Shown here: one piece after another, positions 15,923 to 24,967 of the stretch | How positions within the stretch are numbered: the first letter of the stretch is position 1 | Layout: each line of letters starts with the position of its first letter | From: a bacterium | GTDB lineage: Bacteria > ARS69 | Length of the DNA stretch: 47,518 nucleotides | Direction: 5' to 3' | NCBI GenBank assembly: GCA_025774805.1 | Contig: JALGZR010000013.1 | Location: 1-47,518, forward strand | Position numbers and translations under genes: made by a program | Notes under the pieces: model-generated | Told to the model about the DNA's origin: nothing | Database searches by the model: none | Seen by the model: the letters and a program-made list of their open reading frames with translations, nothing else

Positions 15923-17566
15923 TCACCTCGCCTTGAGAACTCGCAGCGTCGAGACCGTGTCTCCGTCTTCGATCCGGATGAAGTAGACGCCCGCGGACAC
16001 CGGAGTGCCGTTCCCGTCCCGCCCGTCCCAGGTGAGTCCCGACTCCCCCGGCCCCAGGGCTCGGATCCGTCGGCCCCGCACGTCGTACACCGAGCCGACC
16101 GCCCGGTCGTTCCCGCTCCGCACGCCGGATCCGCCGCTCCAGACGAATCGCGTCTCCTCCCGGAACGGGTTCGGCCGGGCGACGGGGCCTTCGGTCCGCC
16201 CTCCGGGCATCCGGTCGAGCCACGCCGTCGCGACGCGGTCGTCCCCGACGGTCCCGGGCGCCCCGCCCACGCGCGCCACGGTCCGAATCAGGGGATGGGT
16301 CCGTGCGATCAGAATCTGGTGGGGGCTCCAGAGGATGTTCCGGGAGTGAATGAACGGGAACATCACGTTGCGGTAGTCGGGACACGAACGGTAACTGATC
16401 GTCTCGCAGCGAGGAGTGTCCGAGAGGGGATCCTCGTAGATGGGGTCCTCCTCGTCCCCCCGGATCTCGGTCGTGTGGTAGAGGCCCAGGATGTGACCGA
16501 TCTCGTGCACGAGCAGCGAAGTGAAGACGTTGAGGCAGTTGCGCTCCCCCGGGAGAACCGTGCAATCGAGGAACGGCGATATCCGAATCGCCACCCCGGA
16601 ATCGCGGGTGCCGTTGAGGGCGGCCCCCGGAATCCCTCCCGCCAGTCCCGCCGCGTATCGCAGGTCGCCCTCGAACGCCTCGATGCAGTACACGTTCAGC
16701 GCCCGGGGAAGGCCGACCTCGTCGGACGTCTTGAACATCCGGGCCGCCTCCTCCCAACTGCCGATACGGGTGAACTCCGGGCGATCGAAGTCCACGTGCG
16801 TGACGCGCCCCAGTCGGATCCCGGCCGGCTCCAGCCACTTGTCGACGCCGTCAAGAAACTGGTCGAACTCCGGCACGGTCCGCGCGAGGTCCGCGGTCAT
16901 TCCCGAGTCGGTCAGGTAGATGAAGCGCAGGTCGAGGACCCAATCCACCTGGACCGCGGCCTCGGTCCGCAGACCGGCGGTCACGGTGAGGGTCGCGGAG
17001 TCGGCGGCCGTCGCGCCTTCCACGGGAGCGACCCGGACGCGAAAGGCGTAGTCCCCGGGGTCGAGCTCCCACCCGGGTCGGTCGGTGCTGGGCATCTGCG
17101 TCGTCCCCCGCCCGGGGCGGATCTCCCCGACCGCGGGGGCGTCGACGCACGTCTCGCAGGCGAGGAGCTCCCCCCCCGGACCCAGGAGCTCGACCGAGAC
17201 GAGACGCTCGGCGCCCGGCTCCTCGGCCCGGATGGTGAGCCCGACGGTACCCTCCCGAATCCGCACGGGGATCTCCTCGGAGAGCGGATCCGCGACGACG
17301 CCGGTCCACCGGATGAAGGCGAGATCGCGGGCTTGGTCCCCCCACCAGACCCTCGCGGGAGGCGGCACAGGGGTGGACGGGCCGGCCACCGGCTCGCCGC
17401 GGAGAGCGGGCGGAAGATCCGATCCCCGGTGCGGGCATGCCGCCGGCCCATCGGGGAAGAGAAGTCGCCCTTCCTCTCTCTGCGCGCCTCCCACTCCCGA
17501 CGGCAGAACGGTTCCCCCGATGACGATCCCGAGGAGGACACTCTCGATGAGGACGCGACGTTTCAC
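15923..17566 (-). CDS. Exported zinc metalloprotease (HExxHxxGxxH) with FlgD-like C-terminal domain
   Basis: The product is about 547 residues, starting at a GTG that overlaps the stop of the M16 gene (GTGA). An N-terminal signal (VLIESVLLGIVIGGTVLP) precedes a beta-rich region. The zinc site LLVHEIGHILGLYHTTE is the extended metzincin motif with three His ligands, catalytic Glu and Gly. A Met-turn candidate (NVMFPFI) follows about 45 residues later. The end (VYDVRGRRIRAL, then LTWDGRDGNGTPVSAGVYF) is a FlgD Ig-like domain of the kind found on secreted proteins in FCB-group bacteria, often with a sorting role. The substrate is unknown. A pappalysin (M43)-like family is the best guess. Confidence 0.82.
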   Translation of the reverse strand: MKRRVLIESVLLGIVIGGTVLPSGVGGAQREEGRLLFPDGPAACPHRGSDLPPALRGEPVAGPSTPVPPPARVWWGDQARDLAFIRWTGVVADPLSEEIPVRIREGTVGLTIRAEEPGAERLVSVELLGPGGELLACETCVDAPAVGEIRPGRGTTQMPSTDRPGWELDPGDYAFRVRVAPVEGATAADSATLTVTAGLRTEAAVQVDWVLDLRFIYLTDSGMTADLARTVPEFDQFLDGVDKWLEPAGIRLGRVTHVDFDRPEFTRIGSWEEAARMFKTSDEVGLPRALNVYCIEAFEGDLRYAAGLAGGIPGAALNGTRDSGVAIRISPFLDCTVLPGERNCLNVFTSLLVHEIGHILGLYHTTEIRGDEEDPIYEDPLSDTPRCETISYRSCPDYRNVMFPFIHSRNILWSPHQILIARTHPLIRTVARVGGAPGTVGDDRVATAWLDRMPGGRTEGPVARPNPFREETRFVWSGGSGVRSGNDRAVGSVYDVRGRRIRALGPGESGLTWDGRDGNGTPVSAGVYFIRIEDGDTVSTLRVLKAR

Positions 17567-20436
17567 GATTCTCTCTTCTCCCTCCCCGTGTCCGGGGCGG
17601 AATCCTCCGATCCGGCCGCGGGCACTTCGTCCGTCTCGGGCAGCCAGCTGACGCGGGCGTGCGGATCCCGCGGAAAGTGCTCCCCGAAGACACGATGGAT
17701 CGAGGGCCCGTCGAGCTCGTCGATGCGTGGTTGCCGGTTCTCCATCTCCTCGAACGGGCGACCGCGCACCCAGAGGCTGGCGAGACTGCCGAGCCAGAAC
17801 CCGTTCTGCTGCTTCATCGATTCCAGCTCGCGGGTCTGGATCTCCTTCTCCTTCGCGATCTCCTCGTCGCGGGGACCATCCCGCGTCAGATCCTCGATCT
17901 CCCGGAAGATGGTGGCGACCAGGTCGTCCACCCGGTCCGGATCGCAGCCGAAACGGATCTCGATCCGACCCCGATCGGGTCCCAGCATCTGTCGAGCATA
18001 CCGGACCGAGACACCGTAGGTCGCCCCCAGGTCCTCTCGCAGGGTCTCCCGCAGCCGGCGCGCCAGGATGGACGCGGCGGTCCGGATCCGATGCCACTCC
18101 CGCGGATCGGAGCCCCCGTAGGAGGGGAGGGCGAGCGTCGTGTGACTCCTCGGCTCCCGACCGGCCCGAACGACCTCCTCCACCGCATCAGCGGGAAAGC
18201 GAACGCCCCGGTCGACCCAGCTCGAGACGGCCTCGCCGGTCGAGGGAAGGGAGCCGATCGTCCGCTCGAGCTCCGGGATGATCGCTTCGAGATCGAGATT
18301 CCCCACGAGGAAGAACGCGAAGTCGGCCGCGTTCCGGTAGCTCGTCTCGAGATAGCGCAGCGCCGTGTCGAGCTCGATCTCGTCGAGCCGCTCGAGCGTC
18401 ATCGGACGGGCGCGCGGATGGTCGCCGGCGTGAACCGCCGCGACCCGATCCGCGTACCGCGCCGATGGATCGGCCGCGCGGTTCGCCAGACGGGAGCGGA
18501 GACGCTCACGAAACCGCTCGAAGGCGGTGGCGTCCCGATTGGCTCCGGTCATCGAGAGGACCACCAGATCGAGCGCGGTGGGAAGATCGGCGACGGTCGA
18601 GGACCCGTCCACCCCGTGGTGTCGGGTTCCGAAGAAGGGGTGGGCGGAGGCGACCCTTCCCGCGAGGATCTTGCGTAGCTCGACGGCGGAGTGCCCGCCG
18701 TACCCCGACTCGGAAGCGATGTCGGGTGCGAACGTCATCGACGGCAGGTCTTCGTCCGGAGCCAGCGACGTGCCGCCCCGGGCGATTCCCCGAAACAGGA
18801 TCTCGTCGTCCCGGAAGTCGGTCGGCTTCAGGAACACGGTGACGCCGTTTTCCATTCGGAGCTCGGTCATGCCGACGGCGGGAACCTCCCGGCGCCGGAC
18901 GACCTCTCCGCTCGGGCGCTCGGAGTCGAGCAGCGCCGCGCCGGCGAACTCGTCCCGGTAGGGTGGGATCTCTCGCGTGGCGGCGGCGCGCAGAGCGTCC
19001 CGTAGGCTCTCCTCGTCCACCGGGTCGGGGCGGGTCGGACCGGCGGCCTCGACCACGACTCCGTCCCCGTCGAGGAGCGCGTGCAGCTCCCGATGGCAAT
19101 CCTCGGACGTGATCCGGGGAAGCTCTTTCCTCCAGATCTCGACCTCGTACGCGATCCCCGGGACCGGCTCGTCGTGCAGAACGTGGCGAACGAGCTCGGC
19201 CGCGAGGGTCGAGCTGGGGGTCTTCTCCCGCTCCGCGTAACTCGCCTCGATTCGCGCGAGCATGTCGGCGCGCACCCGCACGATCTCGCTCTCGCGGAAT
19301 CCGTGCTCGGTCGCCCGGCGGGCCTCCACCGTGAGCGCCTCGAGGCCGGCCGCCTCCTCCCCGTCCGCCACCCGGGCGGACAGTACCGTGAGCTCCGCGG
19401 TCCGGCCGACGCGCTGCGTCCGCACCCCGGCCCCGAGGAACGGCGGACTCTCCGATCGAGCCAGCTCGTTCAGGCGCTCGTTGAGAAGGCGGAGCGTCAT
19501 GCGCCGCACCAGCTCCCGGTAATACCCGCGGTAGGTCGCCCCGTCGGTTCGGGGGGGGCGCTTGCAGCTGAGACCGACCGACGTATGGCGAAGCTCCGGA
19601 TCGTCGGCCAGAGCGAAGAGCGTGTCGGGGTGGGCGGGCACGGGCCAGTCGATGCGCTCACGGAGCTCGGAGGACGCGGGCAACGCCCCGAACCACTCCC
19701 CGATCCGCGCTTCCACCTCGTCCGCGTCGAACGCGCCGACCGCGACGACGGCCATCCTCTCGGGGCGGTACCAGTCGCGGTAGAAGCGACGGACCCGGGT
19801 CGGGTCCGCGCTCTCGATGACTTCCGGCCGGCCGATCGGAAGGCGTTCCGCGTATCGGGAACCCTTGAACACGATCGGAAGCTGTCGGTCCCGGACCCGC
19901 CGCCCGGCCCCGAGGCCGCCGCGCCATTCGTCCAGCACCACGCCCCGCTCCCTCTCGATCTCCTCGGGAGAGAGCACGGCCCGGCCGGCGAACTCCGAGA
20001 GAACTTGGATTCCCCGGGGCAGGAGCTCCTCCCGATCGGTGGGGATCTGGAGCATGTACACCGTCTCGTCGAACGACGTGTACGCGTTGAGGTCCGCTCC
20101 GAACCGTGCCCCGATCGACTCGAGATAGGCCACGATGTCGTTTCCCGCCCAGCTCTCCGTCCCGTTGAAGACCATGTGCTCGACAAAGTGAGCGATTCCC
20201 CGCTGGTCGTCGTCCTCGTCGACGGATCCCGCCTTCACCACCAGGCGCAGCTCCGCACGGGCTTCGGGACGGGAGTTCTCTCGGATCAGGTAGAGGAGCC
20301 CGTTATCGAGCCGACCCCGGACGATCTTCGGATCGAGAGGGAGAGGGTCGCTCGGATCGACCTCGGGGGCGGCGGCCGAGCGAACCGGAGACAGGAGCAG
20401 GGAGAGGGCGGAGGCGAGGAGGACGGCCGCGTTCAT
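17563..20436 (-). CDS. M16 family zinc peptidase (two-domain pitrilysin/PqqL type), exported
   Basis: The product is 957 residues with an N-terminal signal (MNAAVLLASALSLLLSPVRS). The inverted zinc motif HFVEH is at residues 83-87. The third ligand is probably Glu163 in ERERGVVLDEW, about 77 residues later as in the family. The second half repeats the M16 fold without the zinc motif (TTLALPSYGGSDPREW and LRETLREDLGATYGVSV), as in full-length periplasmic members. These enzymes degrade peptides and small unfolded proteins inside a closed clamshell. The ATG overlaps the stop of the upstream phosphatase-like gene (ATGA), and its stop overlaps the start of the metalloprotease. Confidence 0.9.
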   Translation of the reverse strand: MNAAVLLASALSLLLSPVRSAAAPEVDPSDPLPLDPKIVRGRLDNGLLYLIRENSRPEARAELRLVVKAGSVDEDDDQRGIAHFVEHMVFNGTESWAGNDIVAYLESIGARFGADLNAYTSFDETVYMLQIPTDREELLPRGIQVLSEFAGRAVLSPEEIERERGVVLDEWRGGLGAGRRVRDRQLPIVFKGSRYAERLPIGRPEVIESADPTRVRRFYRDWYRPERMAVVAVGAFDADEVEARIGEWFGALPASSELRERIDWPVPAHPDTLFALADDPELRHTSVGLSCKRPPRTDGATYRGYYRELVRRMTLRLLNERLNELARSESPPFLGAGVRTQRVGRTAELTVLSARVADGEEAAGLEALTVEARRATEHGFRESEIVRVRADMLARIEASYAEREKTPSSTLAAELVRHVLHDEPVPGIAYEVEIWRKELPRITSEDCHRELHALLDGDGVVVEAAGPTRPDPVDEESLRDALRAAATREIPPYRDEFAGAALLDSERPSGEVVRRREVPAVGMTELRMENGVTVFLKPTDFRDDEILFRGIARGGTSLAPDEDLPSMTFAPDIASESGYGGHSAVELRKILAGRVASAHPFFGTRHHGVDGSSTVADLPTALDLVVLSMTGANRDATAFERFRERLRSRLANRAADPSARYADRVAAVHAGDHPRARPMTLERLDEIELDTALRYLETSYRNAADFAFFLVGNLDLEAIIPELERTIGSLPSTGEAVSSWVDRGVRFPADAVEEVVRAGREPRSHTTLALPSYGGSDPREWHRIRTAASILARRLRETLREDLGATYGVSVRYARQMLGPDRGRIEIRFGCDPDRVDDLVATIFREIEDLTRDGPRDEEIAKEKEIQTRELESMKQQNGFWLGSLASLWVRGRPFEEMENRQPRIDELDGPSIHRVFGEHFPRDPHARVSWLPETDEVPAAGSEDSAPDTGREKRES

Positions 20437-22064
20437 AAGTAGCCCAGGCCCCGGAGCTTTTCCTCGAGATCCTCTTCCTCTTCCCGGCTGATGCCGTAGC
20501 GACGCTCGGAACGGCCCTCGTACCGCTCGAAGACGGCTCCCCCGCCCGCCGCTTCGGTGAACAGGTCCGCCCGGAAGCGCCCGTCCATGTGCTCGGGGAT
20601 GGAGAGGCCCAGCAGGTGGAGGACATTGGGAGCGATGTCGAAGATCTCCAGATCCTCGACTTCGTCTCCGGCGCGCAGGACGGGGCCCGCCCCGATGTAG
20701 AGACCGTTCCGCCGGTGCGTACCGTCACCCCACTCGTGTGACATGAAGGTCTCGGGGACCTCGTAGTCCTGCACGAAGGCGTCGTAAGGCCGGTCGAGGA
20801 ACTCGATGAACACGTCCGGAAGCCGTTCCAGGTTTCTCCCGGCGAAAAGGTCCTCGCGCCGCTCGACGACGGGAATCAGCCGCTCGCCGTTGCGGGGGTC
20901 GCGCATGGCCTCGAGCCGCTCGATCAGATCGGAACGAACCGCCTCGTACTCCTCGCCCGGACGCACCACGCCGAACATCTCCCGTCCGGCGAGATTCACG
21001 AAGAAACCGTTGGTCGGGTAGTAGTAGACCTTGGTTCTCGACCAATCGATTCCTCCCACGAAGGGATTCAGCTTCTGGACACGGCGTTCCACCATCCCGG
21101 AGAGGCCGATCCGTCTCCCGAGCGCCGTGAGCGTGGCGCGCCGAATCCCGATCGCGTTCATGACCTTCTTCCAGACGCGCAGGCTGCTGCCGGAGGACGG
21201 CGGATTCAGTACGACAAGACCTTCGTCTACGAGCCACTTGTTGAAGTAGATCGACTTCTCGAGAGGTCCGAAGCCGTGATCCGAGACCACGAGGAAGTGG
21301 GCGTCCTCGCCGGCGGCTCTCACGATGTCGCCGATGTGAACGTCGAGGCCCACGAAGTAGTCACGCACCGCGGCGGTCAGGTCGTCGGAGCGAACCATCC
21401 CGTCGTCGTCGAGCTTCGCCACGTGGCGGTGGAGGCAGTGTTGAAGACGATCGGTTCCGGTGAAGACCACCATGAAGAAGTCCCAAGGTTTCGATTGGAG
21501 CATCTTGACGCAGAGCTCGGCTCGCGCCTTCGTCACCGCCTTCTGGTCACTGACGAGGTCGTGACCGCGGAACCGGTAGTCCTGCCACGCGAGATCGATC
21601 CGGTAGTCGGGTTGCAGGAGACGCAGCTCCGGCTGGTACTCGGGGGGATACGTGAAGTCCACCCCCTCGGGTGTGAGCATGCCGGAGACCAGAATCCCCT
21701 GGAGCGGTCGGACCGGATACGTGAGGGGAACGTTGACGACGAGGCAGTCCGCTCCCTGCTCACCGGCAATCTCCCAGAGGAGAGGGGATTCGATGCTGCT
21801 GCTGTTGACGACCTTTCGCGCGTACTCGCTTCCCGACGGTGCGGCGAAGCCCACGACCCCGTGGGTTCCCGGCTGCTCTCCCGTCATCAGGGAGATCCAG
21901 GCGGGAGCCGTGACGGGGGGGTAGGTCGACTGGAGGACACCCATCCGTCCCCGCTGCGCGAGCCGGGCGAGATTCGGCATCAGGCCCCGGGCGATCCAAC
22001 GCCGGTAATAGGCGAAATCGCCGCCGTCGATGCCGAGAATGACGACCTTGCGGCTCACGGCCAT
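20433..22064 (-). CDS. Alkaline-phosphatase superfamily phosphodiesterase/nucleotide pyrophosphatase
   Basis: The product is 543 residues. The N-terminus VVILGIDGGDF gives metal-ligand aspartates (Asp13, Asp16). The STYPPVTAPAWISLMTG segment gives the nucleophile Thr52 as in type I phosphodiesterases. The later LVVSDHGFGPLEK supplies the Asp-His ligand pair, and DGTHRRNGLYIGAG is the final His region. The family hydrolyses phosphodiesters or transfers phospho-groups on lipids and glycans. There is no clear signal peptide, so location is uncertain. It is coupled by a four-base overlap to the M16 peptidase. Confidence 0.85.
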   Translation of the reverse strand: MAVSRKVVILGIDGGDFAYYRRWIARGLMPNLARLAQRGRMGVLQSTYPPVTAPAWISLMTGEQPGTHGVVGFAAPSGSEYARKVVNSSSIESPLLWEIAGEQGADCLVVNVPLTYPVRPLQGILVSGMLTPEGVDFTYPPEYQPELRLLQPDYRIDLAWQDYRFRGHDLVSDQKAVTKARAELCVKMLQSKPWDFFMVVFTGTDRLQHCLHRHVAKLDDDGMVRSDDLTAAVRDYFVGLDVHIGDIVRAAGEDAHFLVVSDHGFGPLEKSIYFNKWLVDEGLVVLNPPSSGSSLRVWKKVMNAIGIRRATLTALGRRIGLSGMVERRVQKLNPFVGGIDWSRTKVYYYPTNGFFVNLAGREMFGVVRPGEEYEAVRSDLIERLEAMRDPRNGERLIPVVERREDLFAGRNLERLPDVFIEFLDRPYDAFVQDYEVPETFMSHEWGDGTHRRNGLYIGAGPVLRAGDEVEDLEIFDIAPNVLHLLGLSIPEHMDGRFRADLFTEAAGGGAVFERYEGRSERRYGISREEEEDLEEKLRGLGYL

Positions 22065-22193
22065 CTTTCGGAATCTCCCGGGAGAACGGAGTGGACCTGC
22101 GAGAATACCATGGATGTGCCGCGAGGCGCACCGCGCGGACGCGGAACGCGTTCGCGGCGCGTCGGGCGGGGGTGCGCCGCTCCCCCGCGCCGA

Positions 22194-23885
22194 TCACATC
22201 CCGGGCCCGAGGGCGTCGAGGGCCTCCTCGTCGATACGGACCTGCAGTTCCTCGCGACGCGCCCGGACCCATTCGAGAACGAGACCGATGTCCCGCCGCG
22301 AGCTGACCATGCGGCGAACCTGCTCCCGCAGGTTCTCGTCGGTCAGATCGGCGGGAGGGATCCGTTCGAGGCACTCCATGATGATCCAGGTGTCGGAGAG
22401 TCGGTGGGGTCCGGTGCGCGTCCCGGGCTCTTGCTCGAAGATCGCCGCTTCCATCTCCGCGGGACCCAAGCTCCCGGCCGTGACGATGCTGATGTGATAG
22501 GACCCCTCGAACGTCGGATCTCCGGTCAAGATCTCGTCCAGTCGGGCGATGCCTCCCCCCGCCTCCTCGATCCGATCGCGCTCGCGAAGGGCCGCCTCCC
22601 GGGTCGGAAGGTCGAAGCGCAGCACGCGCGCGGACATCCGCCGCTGAAAGTAGTCGGGCTGGGATTCCCGGATGACGGTGATCAGGGAGTCGATCTGCGC
22701 ATCATCCGCCGGCTTCGGACTCTCGATTCGCCGGAGAGCGAGTTGGATCAGACGGTCTTCGTGAAAGCGGGCATAGGAGCGCTGAAACCACCAATCCTCC
22801 TCGAGCCCCCGTCGGCGCGCGGTTTCGAGCCGCAGACGATGGGTCGCTTCCCCTTCGGCGACTCTCCGGATCTGGAGATCCAGGGGTCCCATGCGGGGCC
22901 GTTTGCCGGGCCCCATGCCTCGGAGCTTGTCCCGGTAGTCCCCCGCGGTCCACGGAGGCGCCCCCTCCCAGTCCGCGACGACCCGGGACTCCTCGTCCGC
23001 GGAGATTCGGGGGATCCCCCACGCCGGATCCTGCTCGCTGACACCGGGGGAGAAGATCGCTTCGCGCGTGCGTCGATCGAGCCACTTGATGACGTCCGGG
23101 TGAACGCGGAAACCCGCGGCCTCAAGGAGGCGCCGCCCGACCTCCCGATCCGACTCGATCTGGCGACGAAAGCGCAACCCCTGTCCGATGAGGGCTTCGG
23201 AATCGGACAGAGGCGGGACGTTTTGAGGTCTCCGCTCCGTGACGCGAACCAGGTAGTGGAGGCCATCCTTCGAGATCGGAGAGGAGATCTCTCCGATCTC
23301 GAGGTAGGCCGCCGCGTCGACCAGGGGATCGGGGAACGGAGCCCACGACATCCAACGTCCCGGAACGATCCTCCCGCCGATTCCCGATCGCGCGACGGTT
23401 TCGAAGGAATCTCCCGCCTCGATTCGCCGGCGGGCGGCGCGGGCTTCCTCCGCACCACGGAACGAGACGATTTCGACGCGATGAGACCATCCCATGCGGC
23501 GGTGCGCTTCGCGCACCTCTTCCGGGGAGACGCTCCGGAAGCCCTCCTGAATCACCCGGAGCCTCTGGACGAGCAGGTCTTCCCGGCCCCGGATCAGCCG
23601 GTCCCGGGTCTGTTCCTCGCCGGCCGCGAGAAGCCGCTCTCCCTCGGCAAGAAGGAGGCGACGCCGGATCAGCTCGTCGACGAACGCGGACCTCTGCTCC
23701 CGGGTGGCCAGGGAACCTCGCGCCACGGGATCGAGGCCGGCATAGGCGCGCCGCAGGTCCGAGAGCGACAGATTGTCCCCGGTCATCACGACGACGGCCG
23801 GATCGCCGAGGTCCACGCAGGCGTGTAGAAGGAGAGGGATGGCCAGAAGGAGGGCGCGGAGGAGTCCCGATCGTCCGGCCTGCAT
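22194..23885 (-). CDS. Parvulin-like peptidyl-prolyl isomerase lipoprotein (PpiC/SurA type)
   Basis: The product is 563 residues. The N-terminus RALLLAIPLLLHACVDLG has a lipobox-like end with Cys23, so it is probably lipid-anchored after export. Residues from about 60 to 130 form a SurA-like helical region (FVDELIRRRLLLAEGERLLA). A parvulin-like segment follows: VEIVSFRGAEEARAARRRIE, GDSFETVARS and GEISSPISKDGLHYLVRVTE. A second, weaker isomerase-like unit lies near the C-terminus (MSARVLRFDLPTREAALRER and TWIIMECLERIPP). Such proteins fold envelope proteins. Its start codon lies inside a family-1 repeat arm. Confidence 0.8.
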   Translation of the reverse strand: MQAGRSGLLRALLLAIPLLLHACVDLGDPAVVVMTGDNLSLSDLRRAYAGLDPVARGSLATREQRSAFVDELIRRRLLLAEGERLLAAGEEQTRDRLIRGREDLLVQRLRVIQEGFRSVSPEEVREAHRRMGWSHRVEIVSFRGAEEARAARRRIEAGDSFETVARSGIGGRIVPGRWMSWAPFPDPLVDAAAYLEIGEISSPISKDGLHYLVRVTERRPQNVPPLSDSEALIGQGLRFRRQIESDREVGRRLLEAAGFRVHPDVIKWLDRRTREAIFSPGVSEQDPAWGIPRISADEESRVVADWEGAPPWTAGDYRDKLRGMGPGKRPRMGPLDLQIRRVAEGEATHRLRLETARRRGLEEDWWFQRSYARFHEDRLIQLALRRIESPKPADDAQIDSLITVIRESQPDYFQRRMSARVLRFDLPTREAALRERDRIEEAGGGIARLDEILTGDPTFEGSYHISIVTAGSLGPAEMEAAIFEQEPGTRTGPHRLSDTWIIMECLERIPPADLTDENLREQVRRMVSSRRDIGLVLEWVRARREELQVRIDEEALDALGPGM

Positions 23886-23942
23886 ATCTCACCATCCTCT
23901 GCCGCGGAAGCGGCTCGCCGCGCCGGGTGAGGGACGCAGGCC
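23877..23942. repeat. Short form of dispersed inverted repeat (family 1), 66 bp
   Basis: GGCCTGCATATCTCACC on the left pairs with GGGTGAGGGACGCAGGCC on the right. The inner hairpin is GCCGCGGAAGCGGC. The left end contains the start codon of the parvulin-like gene on the minus strand, and the element separates that gene from the FAD subunit gene upstream. Confidence 0.8.
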
Positions 23943-23983
23943 AGGGGAACGGCGGCGGGGGACGATCATGGCCTGACTCCGGC

Positions 23984-24967
23984 TCAGTCGGGCGCGACCG
24001 CCCTCTCCGCGGAGAGATCTTCGAGGAGACGGCGCAGGTACACCGCGACCATCCTCTTGCGGTATCCCACCGGCATCGCCGAGTTCTTTCTGGGTCGTGC
24101 GCGTTTCGACAGGTCGGCGGCGACGCCGCCGATCGCCTCGGAAGGCGGTCGGCCCGCGAGCGCCTCGGAGTGATCCACGAACTGTGGCACGGTGTCGACC
24201 GCGGTGTCGGCCACGCAGAGCGATTCGACGCGCCCGGCGGAGTCGAGTCGCAGCGCGGCCGCCACGCCCATCTCCGGGAAGTCGAGCGTGTCGCGATGAC
24301 GGAGCTTGCGGTACCCGACCCTGAGCCTCGCGGCGGCCTCCGGCCGGCGTATCGACACGATGATCTCGTCGGGCTCCTTCACGTTCCGACCGATTCCGTC
24401 CCCCCGATAGAACTCGCGCAGGGCGACGGTGCGGAAGCCCCGCGGCGAGGCGAGCTCCACCGAAGCGTCCAGGACCATCAAGACGGGCGCCAGGTCGCCG
24501 GGGTAGAGCGCGTAACAGGTCTCCTGTTGCGGAATGACGCGGCACGTATCGCTCTCGGCCTTCAGACACGATCCGATGCTCGCCCTCCAGGGGGCGGTCT
24601 GATTGAACCAGTAGCATCGATTCTCGACCAGGAGATTCCCGCCGAGAGTCGCCGAGTTCCGAACGAGCGGCGAGGCCACGACGCCGATCGCTTCCCCGAG
24701 GCCCGGCCAGGACCGGAGCATCTCGGGGGCCTCCGCGACGTGCGACAACCGTTCCATCGCTCCGAGGCGGTCGGTCTCGATCCCCCGGAGCTCTCCGACC
24801 CGATCGAGAGAGACGAGATGGCCCCTCGGTCGCAGGCGGTTCTTGTAGTTCGGAAGGAGGTCCGTGCCGCCGGCGAGGAAGTCGAAATCCCCGCAGTGCT
24901 CGACGGCGAGCGAGAGCGCCTCTTCCAGCGTCTCCGGTCGGTGGACTCGGAACGGAGGCAGGATCAC
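23984..24967 (-). CDS. Molybdenum hydroxylase FAD subunit with extra [4Fe-4S] insertion (HcrB-like)
   Basis: The product is about 327 residues. FAD motifs of the xanthine-oxidase family medium subunit are present: FLAGGTDLLPN and SATLGGNLL. Directly after the second is an insertion with Cys118, Cys134, Cys142 and Cys151 (RCYWFNQ, GSCLKAES, DTCRVIP, ETCYALY). As I recall it, the spacing of 16, 8 and 9 residues equals that of the four cysteines holding the extra [4Fe-4S] cluster in Thauera 4-hydroxybenzoyl-CoA reductase HcrB. That enzyme removes an aromatic hydroxyl by reduction. The start is a GTG overlapping the catalytic-subunit stop (GTGA). Substrate assignment remains inference. Confidence 0.85.
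   Translation of the reverse strand: MILPPFRVHRPETLEEALSLAVEHCGDFDFLAGGTDLLPNYKNRLRPRGHLVSLDRVGELRGIETDRLGAMERLSHVAEAPEMLRSWPGLGEAIGVVASPLVRNSATLGGNLLVENRCYWFNQTAPWRASIGSCLKAESDTCRVIPQQETCYALYPGDLAPVLMVLDASVELASPRGFRTVALREFYRGDGIGRNVKEPDEIIVSIRRPEAAARLRVGYRKLRHRDTLDFPEMGVAAALRLDSAGRVESLCVADTAVDTVPQFVDHSEALAGRPPSEAIGGVAADLSKRARPRKNSAMPVGYRKRMVAVYLRRLLEDLSAERAVAPD

Noticed and set aside
21276-23828. 850-codon plus-strand open frame
   Set aside because: Antisense to the phosphodiesterase and parvulin-like genes, with no recognisable protein features.
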